A stretch of 64,000 bases of DNA from Thalassospira sp. HJ (lineage in GTDB: Bacteria; Pseudomonadota; Alphaproteobacteria; Rhodospirillales; Thalassospiraceae), in the NCBI RefSeq assembly GCF_000948415.1, contig NZ_JYII01000021.1, forward strand, positions 1 through 64,000, given 5' to 3'. Positions within the stretch are counted from its first letter, which is position 1; each line of letters begins with the position of its first letter. The position numbers and the translations under genes are program-made. A model generated the notes under the pieces. The model had not been told where the DNA came from, ran no database searches, and saw nothing but the letters and a program-made list of their open reading frames with translations. Positions 7,867 to 16,703 of this stretch are shown here, piece by piece.

Positions 7867-9105
7867 TTACTGGGCCGCAACGATGTTTTCGTCACCGGCC
7901 TCAGCTTTGCCGCAACCGCCGACGCGTGATTTGCGCTGACGCTGGCTTTCGGATTTCAGCTGACCACAGGCGGCAAGGATATCGCGGCCGCGCGGCCAGC
8001 GGATCGGAGCTTCGTAGCCGTTATCAAGCAGGATCTGGGCGAACTTCTTGATATCGTTGGTCGGCGTGCATTCGTAATCCGAACCCGGCCATTTGTTGAA
8101 CGGGATCAGGTTGAACTTGCAGTGAACGCCTTTGACCAGCTTGGCCAGCGCACGTGCATGTTCCGGTTTGTCGTTCACGCCTTTCAGCATGACATATTCC
8201 ATGGTGATCGGACGCGAGTTGGACATGCCCGGATAGTTCCGGCAGGCATCCATCAGTTCTTTCAGCGGATATTTCTTGTTGATCGGCATGATTTCGTTGC
8301 GCAGATCATCATCAGGCGCATGCAGCGAGATCGCCAGACCAACGCCAAGGTCCTCGCCACAACGCACGATTTCCGGCACCACGCCCGAGGTCGAGAGCGT
8401 GACACGGCGGCGCGAGATCGAAATACCTTCGCCGTCCATGGCAATGCGCAGCGCATCGCGAACGTTTTCATAGTTAAACAGCGGCTCGCCCATGCCCATC
8501 ATGACGATGTTTGACAGGCGGCGGATGCCATTGGCCGGGGTCGGCCATTCGCCGTAGCTGTCACGTGCAACCATGAACTGGCTGACGATTTCACCCGGGG
8601 TCAGGTTGCGCACAAGAAGCTGGGTACCGGTATGGCAGAACTTGCAGGTCAGCGTGCAGCCCACCTGGGACGAGATGCAGACAGCACCGCGATCTTCGTT
8701 GCGATCGGGGATATAGACCGTCTCGGCCTCGTTGCCGTCATGGAACTTCATCAGCCATTTATGGGTATCGTCCGAGCTTTTCTGATCGGCTGTCAGAACC
8801 GGGCGACCGACATAGAAGTCCTGGCTCATGCGGTCACGCAGCTTTTTGGAAATGTTGGTCATGTCCTCGATGTCGGTGACACCGCGGTTATAGATCCAGT
8901 TCCAGAGCTGTTTGACGCGGAATTTGCTTTCACCCATGCCGGCCATGATTTCGGTCAGCTCTTCGCGGGTGATGCCCACCAGATCACGACGTCCGTCGGC
9001 AGCCTGCCCACTGGCGGCGCGCGAAACGAAGTCGGACAGCGATGGCCCGTCCTGCGTGGCAGGGGCATCTGTCTGGGGTGCGTTTTCGGTCAGGACGTCG
9101 GTCAT
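7867..9105 (-). CDS. rlmN: Dual-specificity 23S rRNA/tRNA adenine-C2 methyltransferase RlmN
   Basis: RlmN is a radical-SAM enzyme that methylates C2 of A2503 in 23S rRNA and A37 of some tRNAs. The 412-residue protein has the CxxxCxxC iron-sulfur motif as C150, C154 and C157 (GCTLTCKFC), the upstream mechanistic region around C143 (AVCISSQVG), and the second conserved cysteine near the C-terminus (DILAACGQL). The N-terminal 40 residues are a less conserved extension, and a Lys/Arg-rich tail follows. Start ATG at 9105. It is a single gene between the PhnD-kinase pair and the IalB-like gene. Confidence 0.95.
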   Translation of the reverse strand: MTDVLTENAPQTDAPATQDGPSLSDFVSRAASGQAADGRRDLVGITREELTEIMAGMGESKFRVKQLWNWIYNRGVTDIEDMTNISKKLRDRMSQDFYVGRPVLTADQKSSDDTHKWLMKFHDGNEAETVYIPDRNEDRGAVCISSQVGCTLTCKFCHTGTQLLVRNLTPGEIVSQFMVARDSYGEWPTPANGIRRLSNIVMMGMGEPLFNYENVRDALRIAMDGEGISISRRRVTLSTSGVVPEIVRCGEDLGVGLAISLHAPDDDLRNEIMPINKKYPLKELMDACRNYPGMSNSRPITMEYVMLKGVNDKPEHARALAKLVKGVHCKFNLIPFNKWPGSDYECTPTNDIKKFAQILLDNGYEAPIRWPRGRDILAACGQLKSESQRQRKSRVGGCGKAEAGDENIVAAQ

Positions 9106-9235
9106 CCCGGGCTCTCTCTTTGTTTGGTGGTCTGGTTATTGCGTCATCAGGCCGATTATTTGCGGCATTCCGGGTTTTCCGGCGCGGCGGACTATACCAG
9201 AAAAAACGCCGGATGGCTTGGACGCGTAAATACTT

Positions 9236-9256
9236 GGCCCCGCATATAGCGGGGCC
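9236..9256. repeat. GC-rich hairpin upstream of rlmN
   Basis: Perfect 8-bp arms GGCCCCGC and GCGGGGCC flank a 5-base loop. It lies between the rlmN start and the IalB-like gene. It has no T-tract, so it may be a second, weaker transcript-end structure or a regulator-binding dyad. Confidence 0.45.
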
Positions 9257-9318
9257 GGGTCGATTTAGAAATGATAAATTTCACATTGCTGCTATCACAG
9301 CACTGCAATCACGGTTGC

Positions 9319-9338
9319 AAAAAGGGCCGTGGCGGCCC
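9319..9338 (-). terminator. Terminator of the IalB-like gene
   Basis: On the minus strand the stem GGGCCG/CGGCCC with a 3-base loop is followed by five T. It lies 28 bases beyond the stop at 9366, an ideal position for an intrinsic terminator. Confidence 0.75.
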
Positions 9339-9365
9339 CACCTGCCGGTTTGATCAGGCTTGTGA

Positions 9366-9929
9366 TCAGTTGACCGGCTTGGTGTTGCAAGCCTTTGAAA
9401 TCGCGTTATAGGCGGCGGTGAAGCCCGACAGCGAATAGGTGTCGGTAGTCTTGGTGCCGCGCGACGAATGACCCACCACAACCATGGTCGAACCCGATTT
9501 CATCGAACTGACCAGTTTGCGATCTTCCTCGCTGTTTACGGCCCAGGCGGAATCGTCATGGGTGAACAGCTTGAAGCGTTTGGAATCGATTCGAAGATCC
9601 ACCTCGCTACCCGATTGATAGGTATAGCCGGTGATGAAGCTGACTTCATTGAGCAGCTTGAGCGCCGGGCGATGGGTGACCATGACATAGATTTTGCCGC
9701 GCTGGGTGTAGTTGCCTTTGGCCGAGGTCGGCTGGCTGCCCATATAGCAGACTTTCTGGCCGTCTTCGGAATAGGTGTAGGCTTCCCACTTGCTGTAAAC
9801 GTCAATCAGCTGCGGGGAGTTTTGCGCCTGTGCGCCACTGGTCGGCAGACCAAGGGCAAGCAGGCAGGCAATGGCGCCAAAAGCGGCGGCAAACGAATTT
9901 CTGACGAGACGATGGGCGTGTTTTTTCAT
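9366..9929 (-). CDS. Invasion-associated locus B (IalB) family periplasmic protein
   Basis: The 187-residue product starts with a signal peptide (MKKHAHRLVRNS followed by a hydrophobic core, cleavage near AQA) and then an IalB-like beta-rich domain (DVYSKWEAYTY, KVCYMGSQP, VTHRP). The family takes its name from a Bartonella invasion factor, but it is widespread in free-living alphaproteobacteria with unknown function. Two cysteines (KVCYMG and SKACN near the end) could form a disulfide. I chose the ATG at 9929 because it begins a good signal peptide; an in-frame TTG at 10010 would put 27 extra residues before it. Confidence 0.82.
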   Translation of the reverse strand: MKKHAHRLVRNSFAAAFGAIACLLALGLPTSGAQAQNSPQLIDVYSKWEAYTYSEDGQKVCYMGSQPTSAKGNYTQRGKIYVMVTHRPALKLLNEVSFITGYTYQSGSEVDLRIDSKRFKLFTHDDSAWAVNSEEDRKLVSSMKSGSTMVVVGHSSRGTKTTDTYSLSGFTAAYNAISKACNTKPVN

Positions 9930-10207
9930 GGGGTCGCGTATCGTGTCTGAAGTTTCGGGATCGGTCCGGCGGACCGTGTTTGGACGCATAAAATCCAAAG
10001 GATATGGCAAATTTATGAGGCTCGTTTTCCGAGATTGCCGCCAAAAGGTAAAGATTAAACCAAGGAATGCATCACAGCGGGCATCCGGGCACGATTTTTA
10101 CAGGTTAATGCGGGCATTCGGCCGGGAGCTGGTCGTGGGTGATGGGGTTTACACATCAGGACATGACGCTAAGGCTTTATGATCGTGAAGAAATCGGCAG
10201 GAAGGTG
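9930..10207. other. Intergenic region upstream of the IalB-like gene
   Basis: Nothing coding is supported. The stretch presumably carries the promoter of the minus-strand IalB-like gene and the 3' end of the BamE-like gene transcript. No clear terminator or dyad was found. Confidence 0.35.
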
Positions 10208-10720
10208 TTAGCCGCGTGCCAGATGCTTTTTGACGACCTGATCAAGGCAATCCTGGATCGAGATCGACTGATTGCCGCGCCGCATACGGGCCAGCATGTG
10301 ACGAAGTTCACGTGGACTGCCCTCGGTCGCAGGAGCAAAGAAAGCATCAAACGAGCAAAGGTCCGAGCGATATTGCCAGACGCGGATTTCGCCCTCGCCG
10401 CGGATCATTTCCGGGGCGCCGATCTTGGCTTCGACTTCCGGCTCGGACAGGCCCTTGAGCGATGCGTTGGGGACCGGTTTGAACGGGATGGCAGCGGTTC
10501 TGCGCGTACGGGAATTTTCCGGTTTCTGGCGGGTATCGGGCTGGTTGGCGGTAACATTGCCCTGGGCATCAAGCTGCCCGTAATTGGCATTGGTCGAGCC
10601 CGGCGGCACCGATGCGCCGCCACAGGCCGAAAGACCGATGGCGATGAGGGCCAGAAGCAAAATCACCCCGAATGGACGGGGTACGTCTGTTCGGGGTGAG
10701 TATTTGTTCAGAACCATCAT
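10208..10720 (-). CDS. Putative lipoprotein with BamE/SmpA-like domain
   Basis: The 170-residue protein has a hydrophobic N-terminal segment ending in a lipobox-like LSACGG (residues about 30-35), so it is probably lipid-anchored. A linker rich in Gln, Asn and Arg is followed by LKGLSEPEVEAKIGAPE, the start of a small BamE/SmpA-type domain, then EIRVWQYRSDLCSFDAFF. It is a small relative of outer-membrane assembly proteins; a BamE role itself is not shown. It lies 11 bases behind the bactofilin gene, so the two are one operon. The ATG at 10720 is followed directly by a second ATG. Confidence 0.72.
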   Translation of the reverse strand: MMVLNKYSPRTDVPRPFGVILLLALIAIGLSACGGASVPPGSTNANYGQLDAQGNVTANQPDTRQKPENSRTRRTAAIPFKPVPNASLKGLSEPEVEAKIGAPEMIRGEGEIRVWQYRSDLCSFDAFFAPATEGSPRELRHMLARMRRGNQSISIQDCLDQVVKKHLARG

Positions 10721-10731
10721 GCCGGCAATAA

Positions 10732-11445
10732 TCAGGAATCGTCAGATTTGCGCGGGATGGTGATGGCACCGGTCGTGCCAGCACGGTTCAGGTTGGCATC
10801 CGAACCTTCGACATATTCCAGCTCGCCTTTGACCTGTGCGCCGTTCTCGATCTGAAGCGCGCCATAGGTGATCTTGCCGCTCATTTCAGCGGAATTGACC
10901 ACAACCACACGGCCAGCCGTCAGTTCGCCTTCGAACTTGCCGCTAATTTCGGCCTCATCCACCTGGGCGGAACCGATGAAGCTGCCGCCATGGGAAACTT
11001 CGAGGCGCGAGCATTCCTTGATCTGGGCCTCAACAACGCCTTCGACGACCAGGATGTCACAGGAACCGATTTCACCTTTCAGGGTGATGTCGCGCCCAAC
11101 CGTCAGCTTCTTGCCTTCGGTGTGGCTGCCCGAACCTGCCGGGCGACCGGAATTGCCGCGGGTCGGGATTTCAAGCGGGCGCTTCGGGATTTCCGGGCGG
11201 AAGTTGGTGAAGTGCGGTTTACTGGACATTTGCGGTTCATCCTTTGTGCGCGGTTGGGTGAAGAGCCGCGGCTCTGTTCGTTTTTCTGTTTTTTCGGACG
11301 TGCCGGTATCGGCGGCTTTGTCAGATGCAGGCTCGGAGGACGTGGTCATGGTCCCGGAAAGCGCGTCTGATCCATCCAGGCGAGATGTATCTGACGAAGT
11401 CGCACTGCTGTCGACTGTTTTATTGGCTTTTTTCTTTCCAAACAT
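10732..11445 (-). CDS. Bactofilin family cytoskeletal protein
   Basis: Bactofilins self-assemble into filaments that organise envelope growth. The 237-residue product has the central polymer-forming beta-helix at about residues 110-215 (VGRDITLKGEIGSCDILVVEGVVEA, with regular G-x-hydrophobic repeats). It is flanked by a long Ser/Thr/Lys-rich N-terminal region and a short tail. The N-terminus MFGKKK is usual for the family; a later ATG at 11229 would remove most of the disordered region. It is followed 11 bases on by the lipoprotein gene and preceded by the EI24 membrane protein gene, suggesting an envelope-organising unit. Confidence 0.9.
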   Translation of the reverse strand: MFGKKKANKTVDSSATSSDTSRLDGSDALSGTMTTSSEPASDKAADTGTSEKTEKRTEPRLFTQPRTKDEPQMSSKPHFTNFRPEIPKRPLEIPTRGNSGRPAGSGSHTEGKKLTVGRDITLKGEIGSCDILVVEGVVEAQIKECSRLEVSHGGSFIGSAQVDEAEISGKFEGELTAGRVVVVNSAEMSGKITYGALQIENGAQVKGELEYVEGSDANLNRAGTTGAITIPRKSDDS

Positions 11446-11513
11446 GGGATGACCAGATCCTTAAAGTTGCAGTTTCGATATTTGGTCTCGTGGTATGGCC
11501 TTGCGGTCACCGG

Positions 11514-12191
11514 TCAGGCGGTTTCGGGCACATAGGTGCCAAGACGCACAGAATAGTGGACCATAAAGGCCGTGGCGATGATCGGTGCGACCAGGTTGAC
11601 CAGCGGAATGGTCATCAAGAAGGTCAGGCCGACCCCGGCAATCCAAAGCTTTTTCTGGCGGCTTTTGCGAATGGCTTCAACCGTTCGCGCATCATAGCGG
11701 CGTGCGGCAACCAGTTCAAAATATTCACGCGACAAAAGATAGCCATTCATGGCGTAAAACGCGATGACATAAAGCGGCCCAGCCAGAAGAAGCGGCAAAA
11801 TCAGAATGTTAAGCGCCAAAGCCGTTAGCGCGAATTTAAGGCCGCTGATCAGGGCATCAACAATCGGCTGCGGACGGGTATCTGGCAGGGTCGGATAATG
11901 CTTGTCTTCGACTGCATCCGCGATCTGATCGAGCAGAAGGCTCGAGATCAGAACAGTGGCAGCCGGGAACAGCAAAAGCACCAGCAGGGTCAGGCCAATG
12001 CCCAGAACCCAGTCGACAGCGGTTTCAAGCCATCCGCCATCGGTAAAGAAGGTGATGGAATTCAGCCCAAACCAGATCATGACCCAAAGCGCGATAATGG
12101 TCGCCAGCGCACCGGCAACACCGATCAGCACGACTTTGCGAAAACGCGGGTCGGAAAACTGCGCAACGGATTTCAGAAAGTCATTGATCAT
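11514..12191 (-). CDS. EI24 domain / CysZ-like membrane protein
   Basis: The 225-residue protein has four to five hydrophobic segments (about 20-45, 60-85, 110-145, 185-210) and the pattern of the EI24 (DUF540, CysZ-like) family: FSDPRFRKVVL at the N-terminus and YAMNGYLLSREYFELVAAR in the middle, followed by TFLMTIPLVNLVAPIIATAF. CysZ transports sulfate in E. coli, but most family members are uncharacterised and this gene has no sulfur neighbours, so I keep the family name. It lies 68 bases upstream of bactofilin on the same strand, and immediately downstream of the small-RNA candidate's terminator. Confidence 0.85.
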   Translation of the reverse strand: MINDFLKSVAQFSDPRFRKVVLIGVAGALATIIALWVMIWFGLNSITFFTDGGWLETAVDWVLGIGLTLLVLLLFPAATVLISSLLLDQIADAVEDKHYPTLPDTRPQPIVDALISGLKFALTALALNILILPLLLAGPLYVIAFYAMNGYLLSREYFELVAARRYDARTVEAIRKSRQKKLWIAGVGLTFLMTIPLVNLVAPIIATAFMVHYSVRLGTYVPETA

Positions 12192-12360
12192 GGAAGGTGT
12201 CGGCCTGTCTTCTCGTTTATTGAATGTGGTCCCGTCAGGGAATCATGCATCACTTTAGTAGGCAATTAAAATTAACAGCCTGTGAAATCATGTTTGGGAT
12301 TCGCGGATTTCCCATGAATGCGAGACCTAATCTGAACAGACATTGTCGCAAGCATTGGGC

Positions 12361-12487
12361 AAAAAAAAGGCGTCCGGCCAGGGGGGAGAACCGGACGCCA
12401 GCGCTCCGATGATCTGGAGCGTGAGGAAAGGTAGGGGAGACCTTTTCCTCACACGGGGTTCCCGTCGTTTAGGGGAACCTTGTGACA
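12361..12487 (-). ncRNA. Candidate small RNA with C-rich hairpin loops
   Basis: Read on the minus strand, four consecutive hairpins are seen: stem GGTTCCC (12457-12479); stem GTGAGGAAAAGGT/ACCTTTCCTCAC with loop CTCCCCT (12421-12452); stem CGCTCC/GGAGCG (12402-12421); and a 9-bp GGCGTCCGG/CCGGACGCC stem with a C-rich 13-base loop containing CTCCCCCC, followed by eight T (12361-12399). The last is a textbook intrinsic terminator. Loops carrying CUCCCC resemble the anti-Shine-Dalgarno loops of trans-acting alphaproteobacterial sRNAs (for example the ar14/NfeR1 and CcsR-type families). A weak -10 (TATATG at 12494-12499) suggests a 5' end near 12487. No gene reads into it. Confidence 0.65.
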
Positions 12488-12709
12488 GACTCACATATAG
12501 GAACAGTGCGGCTTTCCTGCCATGGGGGAAGGCCCGAAAACCCAACAAATTTTAAAACTTTATAATGATTCCAAACCGGCGATCACTTCATTACGAAACC
12601 ACAATAAGATCGCGCGCCTGCCAAGCACTTGAATCAGAAAATATTCTTGATCCGAACGCCAATTTCAGACGGTTTTGCGATGTCGTACCGTGGTGGAAAA
12701 AATTCGGGC
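12488..12709. other. Region between the sRNA candidate and lolA
   Basis: No coding sequence is supported. On the minus strand it follows lolA and should contain both the end of the lolA transcript, for which I see no clear hairpin, and the sRNA promoter. It is more AT-rich near 12545-12610 than its neighbours. Confidence 0.4.
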
Positions 12710-13408
12710 TTAGCTGCCGCGTTGCGGCCAGATGCGTTCAAATTTGAACAGCTCGGGATCAAGTTTCATGCCCTCTTGGGTGTTGAAAAGGGTCACGGTG
12801 GTTTCAATGCCGGTCGGGTCGGTCACGATCCACTGGCGCAGCTGCATCGGTTTTTCGGAAAAGACCAGGGTCACGCTGCCGGCACCGGGATCGGATTTGC
12901 GCACCAGTTCAATGCGCACGGTTTCGGCCGTGCGGCGATAATCGACAATTTTGACCTTGTCGGTCAGCGAGATGTTTTCGGCCAGAATGATACCAGCCGG
13001 GGTTTCATCAATGTCGAAATAGGTCGGCGCGTTGATTTCCTTGTCAAAATAGATGAAATCATGCCCGGTCGAGACCAGCAGGATTTGCGCCGGCGGGTTA
13101 TATTCGAACCGCATCTTGCCCGGGCGTTCCATATAAAGATCGCCTTCGGCAGCACCGCCATCCGATGAAATCTGAACGAACTCGGCCTTAAGGGTGGTGA
13201 TCCCGGCCAGATAATTTTCGATCTTTTCGATCATCTCAGGGCTGATCTGATCGCTTGATTGCGCACTTGCCGTGCCTGGCAGCAGGGTCAGACTGGTCAC
13301 CGCACCCAGACCAATGGCCGTGGCAAGTGCACCGGCCGCCACAAAGGCGCGGGTCTTCATGCCAAGAGTTTTCCAACGGGTCTTTGGTTTCTGGGTCAAA
13401 CGGGTCAT
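12710..13408 (-). CDS. lolA: Outer-membrane lipoprotein carrier LolA
   Basis: LolA is the periplasmic shuttle carrying lipoproteins from the LolCDE complex to the outer membrane. The product has a signal peptide (basic region, then AFVAAGALATAIGLGAV, cleavage near ASAQ) and the LolA fold: LTTLKAEFVQ-type opening (GITTLKAEFVQISSDGG), GDLYMERPGKMRFEYNPP, and a C-terminal WIVTDPTGIETTVTLF. Three in-frame ATG starts exist: 13435, 13408 and 13360. I chose 13408 because an AAGG lies just upstream; 13360 gives the most compact signal peptide. The gene diverges from gshB. Confidence 0.88.
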   Translation of the reverse strand: MTRLTQKPKTRWKTLGMKTRAFVAAGALATAIGLGAVTSLTLLPGTASAQSSDQISPEMIEKIENYLAGITTLKAEFVQISSDGGAAEGDLYMERPGKMRFEYNPPAQILLVSTGHDFIYFDKEINAPTYFDIDETPAGIILAENISLTDKVKIVDYRRTAETVRIELVRKSDPGAGSVTLVFSEKPMQLRQWIVTDPTGIETTVTLFNTQEGMKLDPELFKFERIWPQRGS

Positions 13409-13650
13409 ATGCCTTGTTGCCTTGCCGGTCTTCATAACATTTCGTTGATCGCGATCATCGCGATTGCAGAAGGTGAATGGCGAATGATAAAAATCGTGCC
13501 AAATAGTAACCATCCACTGCGAATTACATATCGCATCATTTGGCCGGGAAGGCCAGCCGGGTCAAGCCATGCCCGCAAATGACCTTATTTGGCCGTTTTG
13601 GGCCTTAATTACGGGTTGTTTGACCACCGGCAAACAGGAGAACGCGTTTA

Positions 13651-14595
13651 ATGAGCCGTATCGTCGCCATCCAGATGGACCCGATCGAGAGCATCGACAT
13701 CAAGGGGGACTCCACCTTTGTCATCGGCCTTGAAGCCCAGGCGCGCGGATATGACCTTTTGCATTATCATCCCGATGACATGTTCTATGACCGCGGCCGG
13801 ATCAAGGCGGAAGTCCGCCCGATGACCCTGCGCTATGAGCATGGCAATCACCATGATCTGGGTGAGGCCCGTGTGATTGATCTGGCCAAGGAAACCGATG
13901 TCATCCTGATGCGTCAGGATCCGCCCTTTGATATGAACTATATCACTGCAAGCCACCTGCTTGAGGCGATCCACCCGGAAACCTTTGTGGTCAACCATCC
14001 GGGCCATGTCCGCAATGCGCCGGAAAAGATCTTTGTCACCGAATTCCCCGATCTGATGCCGCCCACCCTGATCACGCGGTCCGGCGCACGCATCAAGGAA
14101 TTCCGCGAAGAATTCAAGGACATCATCGTCAAGCCGCTGTTTGGCAATGGCGGGGCGGGTGTGTTCCACCTTAAACCGGGTGACGAGAACCTGAATTCCC
14201 TGCTCGAACTGTTTGCCGCGCAATCGCGCGAACCGTTGATGGTGCAGGCCTATTTGCCAGATGTCCGCAAGGGTGACAAACGCATCATTCTTGTTGATGG
14301 CGAACCGGTTGGCGCGATCAACCGCGTCCCGGCCGAGGGTGAGGCGCGATCAAACATGCATGTCGGCGGTGTTGCCGAGAAATCGATGCTGACCCCGCGC
14401 GAGCGCGAGATTTGTGATCGCATCGGCCCGGAGCTCAAGAAACGTGATCTGATCTTTGTCGGGATCGACGTGATTGGCGATTACATGACGGAAATCAACG
14501 TCACCTCGCCGACGGGCCTGCAGGAAATCAACCGTTTTGACGGCTCCAAACTTGAAAGCCTGATCTGGGATGCGATTGAAACGCGTCTTGGTTAA
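13651..14595 (+). CDS. gshB: Glutathione synthetase
   Basis: GshB joins glycine to gamma-glutamylcysteine with ATP, the last step of glutathione synthesis. The 314-residue length equals the E. coli enzyme (315). Family signatures are the N-terminal [27 protein letters not shown] near residue 90, [13 protein letters not shown], and the ATP-grasp loop [12 protein letters not shown] near 160. The C-terminal [13 protein letters not shown] carries metal ligands. A GGAG ribosome site precedes the ATG. It ends at a strong bidirectional terminator shared with the convergent cupin gene. The glutathione S-transferase at 16.7 kb is a functional neighbour. Confidence 0.96.
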   Translation: MSRIVAIQMDPIESIDIKGDSTFVIGLEAQARGYDLLHYHPDDMFYDRGRIKAEVRPMTLRYEHGNHHDLGEARVIDLAKETDVILMRQDPPFDMNYITASHLLEAIHPETFVVNHPGHVRNAPEKIFVTEFPDLMPPTLITRSGARIKEFREEFKDIIVKPLFGNGGAGVFHLKPGDENLNSLLELFAAQSREPLMVQAYLPDVRKGDKRIILVDGEPVGAINRVPAEGEARSNMHVGGVAEKSMLTPREREICDRIGPELKKRDLIFVGIDVIGDYMTEINVTSPTGLQEINRFDGSKLESLIWDAIETRLG

Positions 14596-14623
14596 GCCGC
14601 TGATTTAAAAGTGCTGTGAAACG

Positions 14624-14661
14624 AAAACGGGCAGGTGATCAATACCTGCCCGTTTTGTTTT
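14624..14661. terminator. Bidirectional terminator between gshB and cupin gene
   Basis: Perfect 13-bp arms AAAACGGGCAGGT and its complement flank a 7-base loop, with T-rich sequence after the stem on the plus strand and A-rich before it. It lies between two convergent stop codons and should serve both. Confidence 0.88.
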
Positions 14662-14678
14662 TAGCCTGATCAGGCCGC

Positions 14679-14972
14679 CTATTTGGCTTCGATCTCGACA
14701 AACGTGATCGGGAAATCATTTTCGTTAATCACGTTATGCGCCACCCCGGTTTTGCGGGAATAGGACTTGCCGGCGGTCATTTCCGAAGGAAACGTGGTGC
14801 CGTCATCGTTCACAATCGTCAGGGTTCCGGTCGTCATCGGTACGACGACATAATCCATGCCATGGACGTGATCACCGGTTTCTGATCCCGGGGGGAAGTG
14901 CCATTCGGTCACCCGGAAGGTGTCATCATCGACCTGAACGGTGGGAATGGCTTTGGGGCGCTCTGTCGTCAT
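14679..14972 (-). CDS. Small cupin domain protein
   Basis: A single-domain cupin of 97 residues from the ATG at 14972. Cupin motif one is visible as PPGSETGDHVHGMDYVV with two metal-binding histidines, and motif two as GVAHNVINENDFPITFVEI. Such mini-cupins are often dioxygenase-like or sugar-sensing proteins; the substrate is not evident. I chose 14972 because AAAGGA lies about 8 bases upstream and the sequence then begins MTTERPK; an upstream in-frame start at 15044 lacks this. It faces gshB. Confidence 0.82.
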   Translation of the reverse strand: MTTERPKAIPTVQVDDDTFRVTEWHFPPGSETGDHVHGMDYVVVPMTTGTLTIVNDDGTTFPSEMTAGKSYSRKTGVAHNVINENDFPITFVEIEAK

Positions 14973-15194
14973 GGGGCTTTTCCTTTTGGTGGCGTTTGAA
15001 ATGCGAGAGAGAAAAAAGACTAACGCATTGCAGCATTTAATCAATCGCCGGTCTTTTTGTTCGAAATTCTCGGCCCAATTGATTTTAATCGTGGGACGGA
15101 TCGCACGCCCGGTGATCAGGGGTCAGGTCCGAGGGAACCAAAACCGCGATCAAACGTATGATTTAAGGACAAATTTGGCAGGTATCACACGCGC

Positions 15195-16652
15195 ATGACC
15201 AAGACAGAGGCAGAGACAATCACTGATCATGAGTTTTTCGGGCCGTTCTTGTTTGCGCGCGGCGCGGATGAGAAAACCACCCGTCTGGCAGCGCTTGTTG
15301 TTGCCGATAGCACTCTGGACATCCCGGAATTCAAGGCCAATGGCAGCGATATCGTTGCCCCGGTCAAACTGGCAGAGCTGTTTGGCCGGACCTATTGGCG
15401 GTTTGAGTTCGATTTGCCGGCAAACACGAAAGCATCCTATAGTTTCGGTAGCGGAACATATGAGGTGTGCACGGATCTGAGCCGCGATCTTCGCATCGGC
15501 TTTGTGTCGTGTAATGGGCAGGAAGACGGCGATCTCGACCGGCCGCTTGAAGACCGCAATGTGCTTTGGGCGGATCTTGGCCGCGAACACGCCAAGCAGC
15601 CCTTCTCGCTTTTGCTGCATGGTGGTGATCAGATCTATGCCGACGGGGTCTGGGAATGCCATCCGGACATCATCGCCTGGGACGAAGCCGGGCGGAGCGC
15701 GCGGATGGCGACGGCCTTTTCCGATGTGATGCGTGATGCGGTTTTGAAATTCTATCTTGATCATTATCTGGCGATTTACGGCCAACCTCAGATCCGCCAC
15801 ATGCTGGCCCGGGTGCCGTCGCTGATGATGTGGGATGACCATGACATTTTTGATGGCTGGGGCAGCCACAAGAAATGGTTTCAGGGAACGGCGGTGGCCA
15901 AGGGCATGTTTGACTGCGCGCGCGAGGCCTTCTGCCTGATGCAGCTGTGCTGCGCGCCGGATGACTTGCCAGACATGGTGCTGGACCGTTCTGGCAAAAG
16001 CCTTGCCTGGCGCACCGATTTTCCCGGTGTCAGCATCATCGCACCGGACCTCAGGTCCGAGCGCACACCGAATGCCGTGATGGGCGAAAATGGCTGGCGC
16101 GACTTGCCAAAGGCGCTTGAAACGGTGCCCGAAGGTAACCGGATCTTGCTGATGTCGAGTGTGCCGGTGATTGGACCGCGGTTATCGCTGGTCGAGATGA
16201 TGATGCATCTTTGGCCGAAGGCACAGAAATATGAAGATGACCTGCGTGATCAGTGGCAAAGCCGCTGGCACCGGCGCGAATGGTGCGGCTTCCTTGAGCT
16301 GATCGAAGAGATCGCCAACGAGCGCGATCATGAAATCACCCTGCTTTCGGGCGAGATTCACGTGGCAACCCGCGGGACCTTTGAAACCCGGGGCAAAACC
16401 ATCCATCAACTGGTGGCATCGGGCATCTCGCATACCGCACCACCGGCCGCCTTTGCACGGGTTTTGGGGCTTCTGGCCTGGATCGGGGACAACCCGCTTC
16501 CGGACCGGCCAACAAAGTTAAAACCGCTGCCCGAACGCAAAGGTACCTATTGTGCGGCGCGAAATTACCTTACACTGTCACGCAACGACACCAACTGGCA
16601 TGCCAATTGGCATCTCGAAGGGATCGGCTGGACGCCGGATTTACGTGTTTGA
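15195..16652 (+). CDS. PhoD-like metallophosphatase
   Basis: The 485-residue protein belongs to the alkaline phosphatase D-like metallophosphoesterases. Metal-site motifs are LLHGGDQIYADGVWE (near residue 140) and MWDDHDIFDGWGSH (near 218), with a late SGEIHVATRG that supplies histidine ligands. No signal peptide or Tat motif is seen at the N-terminus, so unlike classic PhoD it is probably cytosolic; the family also has alkaline-phosphatase-like proteins that act on phospholipids or other diesters. Start ATG at 15195. The GST gene begins 51 bases after it and may be co-transcribed. Confidence 0.87.
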   Translation: MTKTEAETITDHEFFGPFLFARGADEKTTRLAALVVADSTLDIPEFKANGSDIVAPVKLAELFGRTYWRFEFDLPANTKASYSFGSGTYEVCTDLSRDLRIGFVSCNGQEDGDLDRPLEDRNVLWADLGREHAKQPFSLLLHGGDQIYADGVWECHPDIIAWDEAGRSARMATAFSDVMRDAVLKFYLDHYLAIYGQPQIRHMLARVPSLMMWDDHDIFDGWGSHKKWFQGTAVAKGMFDCAREAFCLMQLCCAPDDLPDMVLDRSGKSLAWRTDFPGVSIIAPDLRSERTPNAVMGENGWRDLPKALETVPEGNRILLMSSVPVIGPRLSLVEMMMHLWPKAQKYEDDLRDQWQSRWHRREWCGFLELIEEIANERDHEITLLSGEIHVATRGTFETRGKTIHQLVASGISHTAPPAAFARVLGLLAWIGDNPLPDRPTKLKPLPERKGTYCAARNYLTLSRNDTNWHANWHLEGIGWTPDLRV

Positions 16653-16703
16653 CGGCCTCGATTTGCTCACGGGACATATGCCGATGGCAAGGGGCTTTGG
16701 ATC

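Noticed and set aside
12327-12548. A 73-codon frame through the small-RNA candidate
   Set aside because: The hairpin series and terminator account for the region. The frame has no ribosome site and a composition set by the stem sequences.
15150-15869. A 239-codon open frame antisense to the PhoD-like gene
   Set aside because: The PhoD-like gene has conserved metal motifs on the plus strand; the antisense frame has none.
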